Numbered from the stretch's first letter, positions 34,026 to 45,355 are shown. The stretch: 64,000 bases of DNA from Triatoma infestans (GCA_011037195.1 JAAEAF010001917.1:109096-173095), one strand, 5' to 3'. Notes: generated by a model not told the origin, from the letters alone. Program-made: numbers and translations.

Positions 34026-34706
34026 TACTTTCTCTTTCTCCTGTTAAGAGGAAGTAAATGCGATCGTGCCAGCTTAAGTTTTTCGAAATTAAGTTTTCAC
34101 TGGAACATTTTCATTAAACATCGTATACTTTCTACACACATTAATACTTATCACTTTTATTTCCAATATTTTCAAGGGAAATTTGATTTTTTTGGGGGGG
34201 TCCTGGAGGAAAAGTAATGTTAAGATTCCCTATAAAATACCACTTCGATCCAATGTATGATTATACCACTTGTATAGCATTAATATGCATTAAATGCGTT
34301 GATAGAATTCCTAATTTGATGAAAATCTGTGACTGATTTAAAATCGGAAGTGCGATTTTACAGAATAGGTTTTTTGAGTTTTTTCTCAAAAACGGTATAA
34401 CGATTTTCTTTAAACTTGAAATGCTTGCTTCATAGCTAGAATCCTATCAATTTTATTTGTAACAGTAAAAAGAAATGGTTTTTGAAGGATACTGCAGGAT
34501 CCGTCAATAAGTTTAAATTTAAATATTCACAAGTTTTCTTAGTTTTGACATAGAGCATTCCACGTATGACGACTCAATAATTTTTCCACCGCCATTATTA
34601 TGCACAGCCCAATTAACATTGTGACGTTGCAATTTTAAAGAAAATTTCTAGATAGACTTATGCTAATTAGAGTAAGAGAAAGTCGTGTGAGTGTTTCACA
34701 ACAGAT
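34026..34706 (-). repeat. RF1 copy with both ends
   Basis: On minus it begins near 34,706 with ATCTGTTGTGAAACACTCAC, then GACTTTCTCTTACTC. It carries 'AAGAAAATCGTTATACCG' and 'AAATCGCACTTCCG' (about 34,345-34,412) and ends GCACGATCGCATTTACTTCC, then the hairpin half CTTAACAGGAGAAAGAGAAA near 34,026. Length is about 680 bp, without a long microsatellite. Confidence 0.7.
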
Positions 34707-35750
34707 TTTTTTTTTTGTTTCAATTGATTAAAAACCAATGTTGAGGGAGGGTTGAGTACATGGTGCTGGAAAACATCCACAGTATGGTCATCGACATAGT
34801 TTTTTCAAGTGCATTCCATTTTCAGTGTATGTTGAACAATGAGTTGTCTCACATACACAAAATATACCCAGAAACACATTAATACAGTAACAAAAAATAT
34901 TGTGTGTGCATGTCCTGATCTTAAACTAATGCTAGGACATTCACATGAATTTTTCTTTTTACAATTAATGCAATTTTATGAACAAATTTTCTTTAAAATG
35001 GAATGAATGAATGAAAATCTTACCTTACATTAACAAATTGTAAAGCAAAAGTAAAAATTAGAATAAAATAAATGAATTAGTTGTACGTGATCAGTCGTCA
35101 AACATCGACAATGAGGAAGTCGACAAAAGATATAAAATACAAATAACAAAAAAAAAATCTTCTGAACTAACGATTTAACTTTCGAATGAATTCTACTTAA
35201 AAGATGATTTAAGGGTAGATCTTTAAATCAATTAAGAAAAACTGTATTCATAATATAATTGAAACCATCACTATTACTGAATAGATGGTTGTGCGCAATG
35301 CCGGATAACAACTACGAATATGTTTTTAGATTCATTATTATTTTGGTTCTGACCGTGTTCGGATTTTCATCCATTGTCAGAGTAAGGTTTTCGATCAATT
35401 CGTGTAGAGAGACGACTTTAACTATATTATATCACAAACCACACTGGTTGATTGTAAGTGGGAGGTTTTAAGGTTATAGAAGTATGTGTATCGCGTGTAT
35501 TGAAGCCGGAAAGCATGAGTACAAATTATGGTTAAAATTTAACTATTAGTATATAACAAATAATGTCTATTAAAAGGTAATTTAAAATTAAGTATTTTAG
35601 TAAAGGTGTTATACAGTATAAGTTACAGCTATATCATGTGGAAGATAATATAATGCTGGGGGGGGGGTTAGGAAATTTGAAGAGCACTCTTATAAATAAG
35701 AATCTACAAAGTCTAGTTAAAAGAAATTATAGTTAAGAGTAAGTAAGATT
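34707..35750. other. No recognisable gene
   Basis: AT-rich; frames such as 35,259-35,471 have no motif. Confidence 0.5.
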
Positions 35751-35849
35751 GTTATTATTATTATTTTCTGTGGGGAGGGAAACCCTACGCTATCCAAAGC
35801 CTCACTGGGCCCATATAGCTAACCCAAGAAAAACAACATCAAACCGGGT

Positions 35850-36158
35850 CTAGAACAAAATCCCGGACCCGGATCTAATCCATATAAGATTCACCGCAGT
35901 CTGAATAAATCGGACAATAACCTTAAGCGGAAATAGCCTAAGCTCTTCCACAGACATCCTATTCCGACCAAAGGTCCTGAACCTAATTTCCTCACAACCC
36001 AGGCATTCAGTCATAAAATGGATGGGTGTTTCCTCCTCTGTCTCACAGACTCTACAAAACAGATTCGGCATGAGCCCCATTATGTAGAGATGTCTCCTTA
36101 AACCACGATGTCCAGTAAAAGATCTAACCAGATGCCTTAGAGCGCTCCGTGAAAACAC
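35850..36158 (-). pseudogene. LINE ORF2 C-terminal tail
   Basis: Reads LRHLVRSFTGHRGLRRHLYI, then FCRVCETEEETPIHFMTECLGC. This follows the TGH..LRRHL..MG......CR.C..E.ET..H...EC pattern after the RNase H domain. It ends SGSGILF before a stop at 35,850. This piece overlaps the RNase H frame at 36,137-36,158 in a different frame, so a frameshift separates them. Confidence 0.8.
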
Positions 36159-36694
36159 AGCAACGTCTCACTAATGGCCTTGTCCGGACCCGCGATGAGC
36201 ATTTTGGACTGCCGAAAACCAACTGAGTTCATCCATACGGATGAATGGTGTGAAGCTGTCCATGTCTGGAAGCCTGACAGACATGTGCCAGAAGACACGC
36301 CAACAGTAGCCTCGGGACCAATGAAAGGAAGAGAGGCGCCTAATTTGGCAAACCTATCCACCTCCTCATTCTCAAAAATTCCCATGTGACCTGGCACCCA
36401 GACTAGAAGCACATCCTTCAGACAAGAAAGCTCTTTCAGTCTTTTAGAACATTCTAACACCAACCTGGAAGTGAAGACACATGAACTCAGCGCCTTCAGC
36501 GCAGCCTGGCTGACCGAGCAGATACAAACACCTTTTAAATTAGTGTTACCTACCCTCTTATCCAAAACACAACAAAGAATAGCATAAACCTCAGTCTGGA
36601 AGAGTGGTCCATTCACCAAGAGATACTGCCAAATGATCTCAAAATAGACTGCAGCTCCAGACCTACCATCCATTCTGGAACCTTCCTGTAACAC
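36137..36694 (-). pseudogene. LINE ORF2 ribonuclease H domain
   Basis: 185 codons with the RNase H landmarks. The start region reads LQEGSRMDGRSGAAVYFE, where the family has (Y/T)DGS and the first catalytic Asp, here Glu. FQTEVYAI carries the Glu helix. ICSVSQAALKAL has Val in place of the second catalytic Asp (family SDSQAA). WVPGHMGIFENEEVDRFAKL keeps the final His/Asp region. Two of the acidic positions are therefore lost, and the enzyme as encoded is unlikely to be active. Confidence 0.85.
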
Positions 36695-36805
36695 CGGAAG
36701 TAATTATCAGGTATCATGCCAGGCGGACCCAATCTTGACCAATCTTCCCTAGAGGGTAACCTGATACTGTAAGAATGCTTGAAAACAAAAGTCTTCACCA
36801 TTCTA

Positions 36806-37291
36806 TCAGAGGGAAAACCTGTAACAGGAACCTTCAAAAGCATCTCGCGATGAATGGTAGAGTGACCGACCATATCGCTTACCCTGCCAAAAACCTGCCT
36901 GTTTAATTCTATAACAAGCTTTCATTGCCATAGTTTTCACCTCTACAAAGAGCGGTGGAATTCCTAATAAAGTCTCCATTGCAGCTGTAGGCGTGGTCCG
37001 CATCGCACCGGTCACCGCCAGACAAGCCAAGCGTTGAATATCCTCAAGCAGCAGTCTAGCGGATCTTATCTCAATGCGACGCCACCACACCACAGCCGCA
37101 TACAACAACCTAGGTTTAATAACCATACCATAAATCCAAAACATCATCTTGGGAGTAATCCCCCAATTTTTACCTACGATTCTTCGACATTGCCAAAAGG
37201 AAATAATTGCCTTTTGATGCAGTGTCTTGACATGTTCCGACCAATTTAATTTACTGTCAAGAACCACCCCAAGAACTTCACCGATTTGCAA
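36806..37291 (-). pseudogene. LINE reverse transcriptase thumb region
   Basis: 161 codons. GVVLDSKLNWSEHVKTLHQK is the YLGV.lD..L.w..H segment that follows the RT core, and YGMVIKPRLLYAAVVWWRRI is the conserved 'P.l.Y...vW' block. VTGAMRTTPTAAMETLLGIP matches '.tga.rTtP..ale.llg..Pl'. The frame overlaps the preceding RT piece by 46 bases in another phase, so one frameshift lies at about 37,250-37,290. Confidence 0.82.
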
Positions 37292-37626
37292 ATCTGAACA
37301 GAAATTCCTAATAACCTAGGAGTTTTTAATCCTACGACCTTCCTCCTGTTAGTAAATAAAATCACCTGGGTCTTACTGGGATTAATTGAAAGACCCTTAT
37401 CCTGAGACCAATCATATACTATGTTGAGGGCACTTTGCATTAAGTGTAGATAGTAGTCAGACATCGCCCCACCAATAAAATAACCCGCATAGGCATACGC
37501 CTGTACATAGAATCCCGATGAAATCATTCTGGTTAACAGTTTATCCATGACAGCACACCATAGCTTTGGTGAGAGACAACCACCTTGAGGACACCCTCTC
37601 CGAGCTCCCACAACCATAGTGCGCAT
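37246..37626 (-). pseudogene. LINE reverse transcriptase catalytic region, YADD lost
   Basis: Contains ARRGCPQGGCLSPKLWCAVM (motif B) and then QAYAYAGYFIGG where motif C should read YADD. Both catalytic aspartates are missing. GLSINPSKTQVILFTNRRK is the following motif D/E region. Upstream in a broken frame (37,640-37,760) lies AFDRVSFDALEDSL, the motif A region, and near 38,130-38,170 SPGPDGVYPYQLQNGGDVL, the RT entry motif. Sequence damage, independent of the Gypsy insertion, has inactivated this copy. Confidence 0.85.
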
Positions 37627-38620
37627 ACCTATAGAAGCCTGTTATGCGCATACGCCTACTCCTTAAATAAATACTTACCCAGTTAATTAAAACTGGTTGT
37701 ATACCTTTTCGACCTAGGGAATCTTCAAGAGCATCAAATGATACTCTGTCAAATGCCCCCTAAAGCATATTCCTTTGTCTCTAGAGCAGATTCTATCCTA
37801 CCGACCAGACAATGCAAAGCAGTCTCTGACGATTTTCCTACTCTGTAAGCATGTTGGTTTGGATGGAGTGAATGATCCTGCAAAGGACCATCTGTAATAT
37901 ACCTATCCACCAACCTTTCCAACGTTTTTAGAAGGAAAGACTCAAGACTTATAGGTCTAATGCCTTAGGGGCAGATTAGTCATTTCTTCCTGGTTTAGGA
38001 ATAAAGGCCACAAATGTTGGCACTTAACACCTTTTGTGGCTTTGTGTGTAGGAATGAAGGCCACAAATGTTGACATTAAACAACTTTTAAAAAATCATTA
38101 TCTACACCTTCATCAGTACATCTCCACCATTTTGTAGCTGATAGGGATAAACTCCATCAGGACCAGGTGACTTAAATGGTGAGAAACTTTGCACTGCTCA
38201 AACCACTCTATCTGTAGTAACTACCTCGTCCTCGATAGCCCGGTCTCTAGGTTCAGCTTCCTTCCACCAACCGCAGGCGAAGCCGGTTTATGTTATCCGG
38301 GAAATGGGTATTAAGCAAGAGCTTAATAGAGATGTCTCCATTTCTGCTCCTTTAAAGGAACCGTCAGGATATCTTAAAGTACCCAACTGACAGTCCTTAT
38401 CCTTACCAAGAATCCGTACCAGCCTAGTTGTCTCTTGAGTCGAATTTAGATCCTCGCAAAACGATCTCCAAGAGTTTCTCTTAGCTTTCCTTAAAGCATC
38501 TTTGTATGTTTTTTAAGACTATTGTAACTATCCCATGATTCCGAAGAATCGGTTAGAACAGCCTTCCTATAAGAGCCCCTAACTTGTCTTCTTAGCTTTT
38601 CTAACGAAGATGACCATCAA
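37627..38620 (-). pseudogene. LINE RT fingers and endonuclease-RT linker, broken frames
   Basis: Recognisable minus-strand pieces in changing frames include INWVSIYLRSRRMR and AFDRVSFDALEDSLGRKGIQ (37,640-37,760). FKSPGPDGVYPYQLQ follows (38,115-38,180). A 39-bp segment (AGGAATAAAGGCCACAAATG onward) occurs twice, at about 37,997 and 38,050, a 53-bp tandem step inside the RT coding region. An in-frame TGA follows SSRNP near 38,617. Confidence 0.7.
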
Positions 38621-38681
38621 GGGTTCCTACTACTATTAACCAACTTGGGAGGACAGATCTCTTCGAATGTAGACTTAATGT

Positions 38682-39252
38682 TGTAACCAAGTACGCGCAT
38701 AAGGCGCTGCAGGGCCCGAGAATTAAGGAGTGGGGCGAAAGGCGAGTGAGAGTCTGACCGTCTCCCACTCCAGTAGTGGAGTATGATAAGCTCAAGTGGC
38801 CACATCTATCGAAAAAGCTCTCTAAAACCGTTTGCCGGCGAAAATTGTGAGAAAGTTTTCCGTTTTCCGTTATACAAGGCCTTTTTCGGACATTAATAAC
38901 TTTCCGAGTTTCGTATTTCTCTCTTTGTGTATATATATCTGTATGTATGTTTTATCATATAATATTTTCTTTTGTAAAGGTATACCTTCCTTATTATTTT
39001 CATTATCTTTTGGATTGGAAAATATATGTATTATCGAACTTGCCTGTACATTTTCATTGCCTGTTAGACTGCCTGAATGAAGAAAAGCTTGTCTTTACTG
39101 GTACGTAGTTTCTTTATCTTTCTCTTTATCTCTTCTGATTTTTAATAATTTTTATTATTTGATTTTGTTTTATTTAAATCACTGGCTGAAAAGCCTGGCG
39201 CCCAACTATCTGAATATCTGAGAAATTTTCTAAATAACCGGAATCGGTTATA
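38682..39252 (+). repeat. 5' LTR of the Gypsy element
   Basis: Starts TGTAACCAAGTACGCGCATA and ends CGGTTATA. By eye it differs from the 3' LTR at roughly eight places (for example AATTAAGG versus AAAAAAGG, a TGTATGTATG/TGTATGATG indel, and a 5-bp GTTTT-type indel near the end), so the two are about 98% alike. High similarity implies a fairly recent insertion. Confidence 0.95.
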
Positions 39253-39254
39253 AG

Positions 39255-39273
39255 TGGCGAACCAACGTGGGGC
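39255..39273 (+). promoter_or_regulatory. Primer binding site, tRNA-Lys-like
   Basis: TGGCGAACCAACGTGGGGC begins two bases after the LTR. It matches the TGG-CG..CAACGTGGGGC complement of a lysine tRNA 3' end apart from an AA/extra-base difference after TGGCG. Primer identity is therefore probable, not certain. Confidence 0.65.
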
Positions 39274-40311
39274 CAGATAATACATTTTTGGTATAATAGT
39301 AAATCAGGCATTATAATAAAGCAGGCATGTATAAATTTTAATAATTATTCTTAATTTTACATGTATAATACATTATTAAAAGCGTATTACGATTTATTAA
39401 GAAAATTTATTTTATAAATAAGTTCTACTTTATTAGAAATATTAAGAAAGTTAGTTTATTGGAATAAACAATAAGAAGTTAAAGTACGCTAGTTATCAGA
39501 GTACGTATATGAGTTCACATGATTAAGTGTAGTTATTGAAAACATCGTACTGTTTACTATTCACTTGTTTATTGTGAATTCTCGTAAATCTTTCTTTCTT
39601 CAAAGAAGAAAATAACTGCAATTTTTATTACATTTAATTTTAATAAGTTAAATCGAAATACTTTTTTACTATATGATAAATGATATTTAACTATTTCTTC
39701 CTTTTTCTGTTAGTATCGTGAATTGAAATTTCATTTAATTTTGAATAGCTACACTATAAGTTTGATGAAATCATTTACAATAAAATAAATAAATTTCTTT
39801 TGATGATTTTTTTTGTACATAACTGTTTATAGTAATTACTTAGATATCTATTTAATTTTTTTGTATAGTGAAAATTACCTATTATTATTATTTGAAAACT
39901 GAAGTTTTCTAGCGATCTATTATCTTATTAATCTGAATGCATTTTTTTGTTATGTTTTCTATTTCTATTTCTTCTTAATTACAAGTATTAGATTTTATTT
40001 TATAAGTTACATTTATTTTTCTTTCTCTATTACTTACAATTTTATTTGTACTTCATATACAAATAGAACTTAAAATTTATTTTCTATACCTAATTACTTC
40101 AAATAAGGCTTGCTTAATTTTCATTCTTTTATTTACTATTTCATTTCTTACAGAGATATTACTTTATAATATTTCTCGATACTATCTGTAATTTATTTTC
40201 TGTTCTCTTTTCTTTTAATAATTTCAAAGGTATTCTGTCTGATTTTTTTCATGTCATCTGTTTTACGTTTTGTACATACTGCGGATTGTATAAGCTCCCT
40301 AATAATTTTCT
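39274..40311 (+). other. Untranslated leader of the Gypsy element
   Basis: About 1.04 kb of very AT-rich sequence between the primer site and gag, without a credible frame. A packaging function would be expected from family precedent only. Confidence 0.7.
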
Positions 40312-41526
40312 ATGCCTGACGGCAAATTATCCCACGAGCTACCGCCCAAACTTCAATGGATATACGAATTGAACAAAGTTGAAATATTAGAAATATTACA
40401 GAGATATTCGCTCCCAATTGACGGTAACGTTGCGAGTCTCAGAGAACGTCTGAGGAATTTCTTTGTAAATAGTCCAGTGCTGTGGACGGTCTCTTCAGAC
40501 GTAGACATGACAAAAGGAGACAAGGGGATAATATCCGACCCTCAAACCTCCGGGGTCCCTTCCACCTTACCGGGGACAGTTCCGTTAACTTACAGTACCG
40601 CTCCACCTGTCCTGAGTCACCCTAATATGTTAGGTCCTAACTTTATATCTCCTTCCCCTTACCAAATGCCGTTTGCCGATCTTAAATTTGACGGATCGTC
40701 TACATGTAGTGCGGAAGATTTTCTAATAACTCTTGAGGAACGTCGTACCATATTTAACATTCCGGATGCTACTCTCATCTCATGGCTTCCTCTAATGTTC
40801 ACTGGTACACCTTTACTATGGTACCGCCTGAACAAATCTGAGTGGACAAATTGGGAAGAATTTGAACGTAATTTCCGTAATACATTTTTCCCTTTTGATT
40901 ACCAAGATCGACTGAAAAGAGAAATAGATCGTCGAACCCAGGGTGATCAAGAAGATATTTCTACATTTGTTATAAATCTTCGTACACTGATGAATCGTTT
41001 GACAAAACCACTTTCTTTAGCAGAACAATTAGAAAAGATTTATAAAAATCTATTGCCTAAATATCAATTTCACATTCGGTTTGCGGAAGTCACTTCCATT
41101 GCCGATCTCCTTCACAAAGGGCAGGACTTCGAACAACTTGAGGAAAGGTCTAAAACCTTTCGCCCTCCACCTCCTAAAGAAAAGTCCCTTTGCCCCGATA
41201 CCGCATACAAAGGACTGGAGTCACCCAAGAAGTCTTTTAATAAAAATAAAATAGAAAAACATTCCTCCTCCGTAGTTTCTGTAGAGGCCAAACCATCCCG
41301 CACATTGGCGTCCTCTAGAAATAATTCGTCGCCTAAGACAGAAAAGAAGGATCTTTCTAAAGATTCGTTACCGCCATCTTACCGTTGTTGGAATTGTCAT
41401 GATCTAGGACATAAATACCCCAATTGCAAGAAGCCAAGAAAAACTTTATTTTGTTACCATTGTGGAAAACAAAAGGTTACTTTCAAAACTTGCCCGAATT
41501 GTTCACATCCGGGAAATGGATCGTGA
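40312..41526 (+). CDS. gag: Gypsy Gag polyprotein
   Basis: 404 codons. Residues about 13-50 (ELNKVEILEILQRYSLPIDG) look like the short SAP-like helix pair often found at the start of insect Gypsy Gag. Residues about 125-250 form a retrotransposon Gag (capsid) domain, including the WYRLNKSEWTNWEEFERNFR segment. Two zinc-binding motifs close the protein: CWNCHDLGHKYPNC (CX2CX4HX4C, about residue 359) and CYHCGKQKVTFKTCPNC (about residue 381). The second lacks the usual His (Val instead) and reads as CX2CX9CX2C, which I recall as usual in related insect elements. The frame is intact. Pol is read in the -1 phase and overlaps the Gag end. Confidence 0.93.
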   Translation: MPDGKLSHELPPKLQWIYELNKVEILEILQRYSLPIDGNVASLRERLRNFFVNSPVLWTVSSDVDMTKGDKGIISDPQTSGVPSTLPGTVPLTYSTAPPVLSHPNMLGPNFISPSPYQMPFADLKFDGSSTCSAEDFLITLEERRTIFNIPDATLISWLPLMFTGTPLLWYRLNKSEWTNWEEFERNFRNTFFPFDYQDRLKREIDRRTQGDQEDISTFVINLRTLMNRLTKPLSLAEQLEKIYKNLLPKYQFHIRFAEVTSIADLLHKGQDFEQLEERSKTFRPPPPKEKSLCPDTAYKGLESPKKSFNKNKIEKHSSSVVSVEAKPSRTLASSRNNSSPKTEKKDLSKDSLPPSYRCWNCHDLGHKYPNCKKPRKTLFCYHCGKQKVTFKTCPNCSHPGNGS

Positions 41527-42641
41527 GTCAAGGCTCTAGAGTCGACCCTGGCTCGCGAAATGCAGACTCTACTACCTCCTCCATAACCTCAACCGGTTTT
41601 ACTAAGAATCGTGGAACTGGTTCTTCTTTCGATTCCCCAACTAAAATAGTATCTGTTCATACTTCTGGGCCTGCCCATTCTGATTCTCGATTTTTCTTAG
41701 AATGTAACTCATTAAACTTAACATTTCTGGCTTTAGTGGATACGGGAGCAGCCCAATCGTATCTCAACGCGGCTACTGCGTATCGTCTTGAACAATTAGG
41801 TGCACTTATCTCAGAAGTGCGGCCTTACCCAGTTAGTATGGCAAATGGGATTAGGGAAACCGTTACCTCTACCACTACCTTATTGGTAACCCTTAAGGGA
41901 AGAATTGTTAATTTGCGCTTTGGAATATTACCTTCACTTCCAATACCTTGTATCTTGGGTCTTGATTCACTGGCAGCCATAGACATAGTACTTGATGTGG
42001 CTGGCCTACAGTGGTACTTCAAAGATATGCCTGACATTACCTATGACTTCCAAGCAGCTACGTTTGACATGATCGAGAATGGTCTAGCGGGACTCTGCCG
42101 GCTTACCACTAAAGAGGAAGCTCACTTCGATCATCTGTTAGAAACGGAATTAAAAGTAAAACAAAATAAATCGACAGGAATGACTACGTTAATAGAACAC
42201 GTCATAAATGTTGCCGACCATCCTCCAATAAAGCAAAGAGCGTATCAGGTCTCACCAAAAATTCAAGAAATTATCAACTCAGAAATAGACCGCATGCTCG
42301 AAAATGATATCATAGAACCTTCAAATAGTCCGTGGTCTAGTCCGATCGTAATGGTAAAGAAGCCCAATGGGAACTACCGATTTTGTGTAGACTACCGCCG
42401 TGTGAACAAAATAACAAAAAAAGATAACTACCCCCTTCCCCTGATGAATTCAATCCTTGATCAACTTAAATCCTGCCAATATCTAAGCAAGTTAGATCTG
42501 GCACATGCCTACCACCAAATACCTCTCTCTGTACCTAGCCGGGAAATAACTGCCTTTATTGCCTTAGGCAAGGGTTATACCAATTTAAGAAAATGCCGTA
42601 CGGTCTCTGCGGAGCTCCAGCAACATTTCAAAGGTTGTTAG
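41424..42641 (+). pseudogene. pol: Gypsy Pol, first part: protease and start of reverse transcriptase
   Basis: Overlaps gag by about 100 bases in the -1 frame, the usual Gag-Pol arrangement; no canonical slippery heptamer was pinned down. LALVDTGAAQSYL (about residue 103) is the aspartic protease active site. The RT begins with ENDIIEPSNSPWSSPIVMVK and GNYRFCVDYRRVNKIT, and reaches YLSKLDLAHAYHQIPL, motif A with the first catalytic Asp. After TAFIALGKG the frame turns to unrelated residues and stops at 42,641. The rest of RT is in another frame from 42,593, so a small indel at about 42,565-42,595 breaks Pol. Confidence 0.92.
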
Positions 42642-44752
42642 ACTCCCTTATTGGTCCCGATCTTTCCCCCCATGTATTTGCCTACCTAGATGACATTATC
42701 ATCGCCACTAAGGATTTCCCGTCTCATCTACGATACCTTCGGAAGGTCATTAGACGACTTCTGGATGCCGGTCTGCAATTGAATCTTGAAAAATGCGAAT
42801 TTGGGTGCTATGAAATGGAATTTTTAGGTTTCCTTTTAAATGACAAAGGGTTACAAGTCAATCCGGTCAAAGTAGAACCCATAAAGAAGTATCCTTCACC
42901 CAAAAATTTGTCTGAGCTGCGTCGGTTCATTGGAATGGTGTCGTGGTACAGACGATTCATTCCTAATTTCTCTGATAAAATCAACCCCCTCACCAAACTG
43001 CTTCGGAAAGATCAGAAGTGGGTTTGGGATTCGGACCAAGAGGAAGCATTTAACTGCCTGAAGGAAATTCTCAGTCATGCTCCCATCTTGGCCAGACCAG
43101 ATTTTGACTTACCTTTTACGCTACAAACAGACGCCAGCCAAGTAGGCGTTGGCGCAGTATTGAGTCAGGTGCAATCTGGACAAGAGCGTGTGATTGCTTA
43201 TGCCAGTAGAAGTCTCACTGCGTGTGAACGCAAATACTCAGTGACGGAGAAAGAATGTTTGGCAGTGGTATGGGCCATCAAGAAATTTCGGCCTTATCTG
43301 GAAGGCTATGAATTCACGGTCGTCACTGATCATAACTGTTTACGCTATCTACATAACCTAAAAGACCCAACCGGTCGATTAGCCAGATGGGCGTTAGAAC
43401 TTCAAGGATATAGCTTTGAAGTTGTGTATCGTAAGGGAGCATATCATCATGTCCCTGATGCCTTATCTAGAATACCTAGGATTCAGTGTGCTTCCATTAC
43501 AGAAAGTAAAGACCCCCGGGAGATATGGTATGCCACTAGATTTGATCAAGTCAGGAAATGTCCATCTCTCTATCCTGACTGGAAAATTGATCAAGGAAAA
43601 CTGTATTTCTATATTCCTGATGAAATAAAACGGTCCATAGGGGATACGGTGGACGCTTGGAAGCAAGTAGTACCTCCCTCTGAACGCCAGGAAATTATCT
43701 CTGCCTCTCACGATAGGCCGGAGTCAGCACATTTAGGTATAGACAAAACGGTAGCCCGAATAAAGAACGTGTACTTCTGGCCTCGATTATATCAAGACGT
43801 GGCAGAATATGTGAAATCCTGCAAGATATGTCAAATGTATAAACCGGAGCAGCGTGCTCCATTGGGAATTATGAACCTTCAACCACCACCTCGTCCTTGG
43901 CAAAGAGTTTGCTCCGACATTATTGGTCCTCTACCTCGTTCGAGCCAAAACAATTCCTACATCCTTGTCTTCCAAGATACCTTCTCCAAGTGGACGGAAT
44001 TCATTCCTATAAGATCCGCTAATGCAGCTACCGTTATAAAGTTTTTCAAGAAAGCTGTAATTTTTCGCTGGGGAACTCCGCTGATTCTACACACAGACAA
44101 TGGAACTCCTTATATCCATCGCCTTATGTTAGAGTTATCCAAAGCTTTCGGTATTACCTATTCCCGCACTCCACCTTATTGGCCACAAGCTAACCCGGTG
44201 GAAGGAGTCAACCGGATAATAAAGGCGATGATTTCGGCTTATGTGGGTTCCAATCATAAATCATGGGACACTTATTTATCTGAGTTTATGTTTGCCCTAA
44301 ATACAAGCGTGCATTCTTCAATAGGTTGTACTCCCGCCTATCTGAATTTTGGGAGAGAGCTTATGCAACCGGGGTTAAATTACAATTTAGGAGCACTACC
44401 TGAAGAATCGACGGAGGCACCACCAACTAAAGGATGGCAACAGCACTTGGCGAAGCTTAAAGAGCTGAGAGTGATGGTCGAAGAAAACATGATGCGAGCC
44501 CAAACTAAACAGGCGCATTACTATAACCTGCGAAGAAGACGAACTTCGTTCAAAGTAGGTGGGAAGGTCTGGAAACGCAGCCACCCTCTCTCTGATGCGC
44601 AGCGTCACTTTTCTGCCAAGCTGGCACCGAAATATGAAGGGCCCTATCTCATCCACAAGGTGATTTCTAGTAATGTTTATGAGCTGGCGACGCTAGAAGG
44701 CAAGCCTGTTGGTCGCTGCCACGTCGCCCATCTCAAGGCCTATCAAGACTAA
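42593..44752 (+). pseudogene. pol: Gypsy Pol, second part: RT catalytic core, RNase H, integrase
   Basis: 719 codons, open throughout. FAYLDDIIIA (about residue 31) is RT motif C. RNase H shows LQTDASQVGVGAVLSQ (about 178), TEKECLAVVWAIKKF (about 220) and VVTDHNCLRYL (about 244). Integrase has the HHCC finger (ASHDRPESAHLG ... CKICQMYK, about 373-413) and the DDE core: CSDIIGPL (about 441), LHTDNGTPY (about 501) and NPVEGVNR (about 536). The C-terminus carries a GPY/F module (YEGPYLIHKV, about 681), with no chromodomain evident. Apart from the upstream frame break every catalytic residue is present, consistent with recent loss of function. Confidence 0.95.
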
Positions 44753-44770
44753 GGCTCGGAGGTCCATCGC

Positions 44771-44788
44771 CCCGAAGGAAGGGTGGAC
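44771..44788 (+). promoter_or_regulatory. Polypurine tract of the Gypsy element
   Basis: GAAGGAAGGGTGGAC lies directly upstream of the 3' LTR, in the position of the plus-strand primer. It is interrupted by T and C near its end. Confidence 0.65.
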
Positions 44789-45355
44789 TGTAACCAAGTA
44801 CGCGCATAAGGCGCTGCAGGGCCCGAGAAAAAAGGAGTGGGGCGAAAGGCGAGTGAGAGTCTGACCGTCTCCCACTCCAGTAGTGGAGTATGATAAGCTC
44901 AAGTGGCCACATCTATCGAAAAAGCTCTCTAAAACCGTTTGCCGGCGAAAATTGTGAAACAGTTTTCCGTTTTCCGTTATACAAGGCCTTTTCGGACATT
45001 TAATAACTTTCCGAGTTTCGTATTTCTCTCTTTGTGTATATATATCTGTATGATGTTTTATCATATAATATTTTCTTTTGTAAAGGTATACCTTCCTTAT
45101 TATTTTTATTATCTTTTGGATTGGAAAATATATGTATTATCGAACTTGCCTGTACATTTTTCATTGCCTGTTAGACTGCCTGAATGAAGAAAAGCTTGTC
45201 TTTACTGGTACGTAGTTTCTTTATCTTTCTCTTTATCTCTTCTGATTTTTAATAATTTTTATTATTTGATTTTATTTAAATCACTGGCTGAAAAGCCTGG
45301 CGCCCAACTATCTGAATATCTGAGAAATTTTCTAAATAACCGGAAGCTGGTTATA
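44789..45355 (+). repeat. 3' LTR of the Gypsy element
   Basis: Starts TGTAACCAAGTACGCGCATA, ends CTGGTTATA, and is followed by the ATGT target duplication. It lacks the five-base stretch present near the end of the 5' LTR. The short open frames inside both LTRs are paired by homology and are not genes. Confidence 0.95.

Larger units (their letters stand above)
35752..38681 (-). mobile_element. RNase H-bearing LINE, 3' portion (split by Gypsy element)
   Basis: This is the downstream part of a LINE whose upstream part lies at 45,356-47,300. Reading leftward: endonuclease-RT linker, reverse transcriptase (about 38,600-36,806), RNase H (36,694-36,230), C-terminal Cys/His tail, a 3' UTR, and a (TAA)n tail at 35,752-35,766. 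Its reading frame meets the upstream part at the Gypsy target site. A second partial copy of the same family is at 9246-9530. Domain content (APE endonuclease, RT, RNase H) suits the I/LOA/R1 assemblage; the clade is not settled by eye. Confidence 0.88.
38682..45355 (+). mobile_element. Ty3/Gypsy LTR retrotransposon, complete with both LTRs
   Basis: A 6,674-bp element bounded by 571- and 567-bp LTRs with TGTAACC..GGTTATA ends, and flanked by a 4-bp target duplication ATGT (38,678-38,681 and 45,356-45,359). Order: LTR, tRNA primer site, about 1 kb leader, gag, pol (protease, RT, RNase H, integrase), polypurine tract, LTR. This order, with integrase after RNase H, defines Ty3/Gypsy. No envelope frame lies between integrase and the 3' LTR (only 36 bases remain). 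A frame break in RT makes the copy non-autonomous. It lies antisense to the LINE it interrupts. Confidence 0.97.

Noticed and set aside
39274..40311. Additional upstream Gypsy frame
   Set aside because: Frequent stops in all frames and extreme AT content; treated as leader.
44753..44788. envelope gene of the Gypsy element
   Set aside because: Only 36 bases separate the integrase stop from the 3' LTR, so no env can be present.
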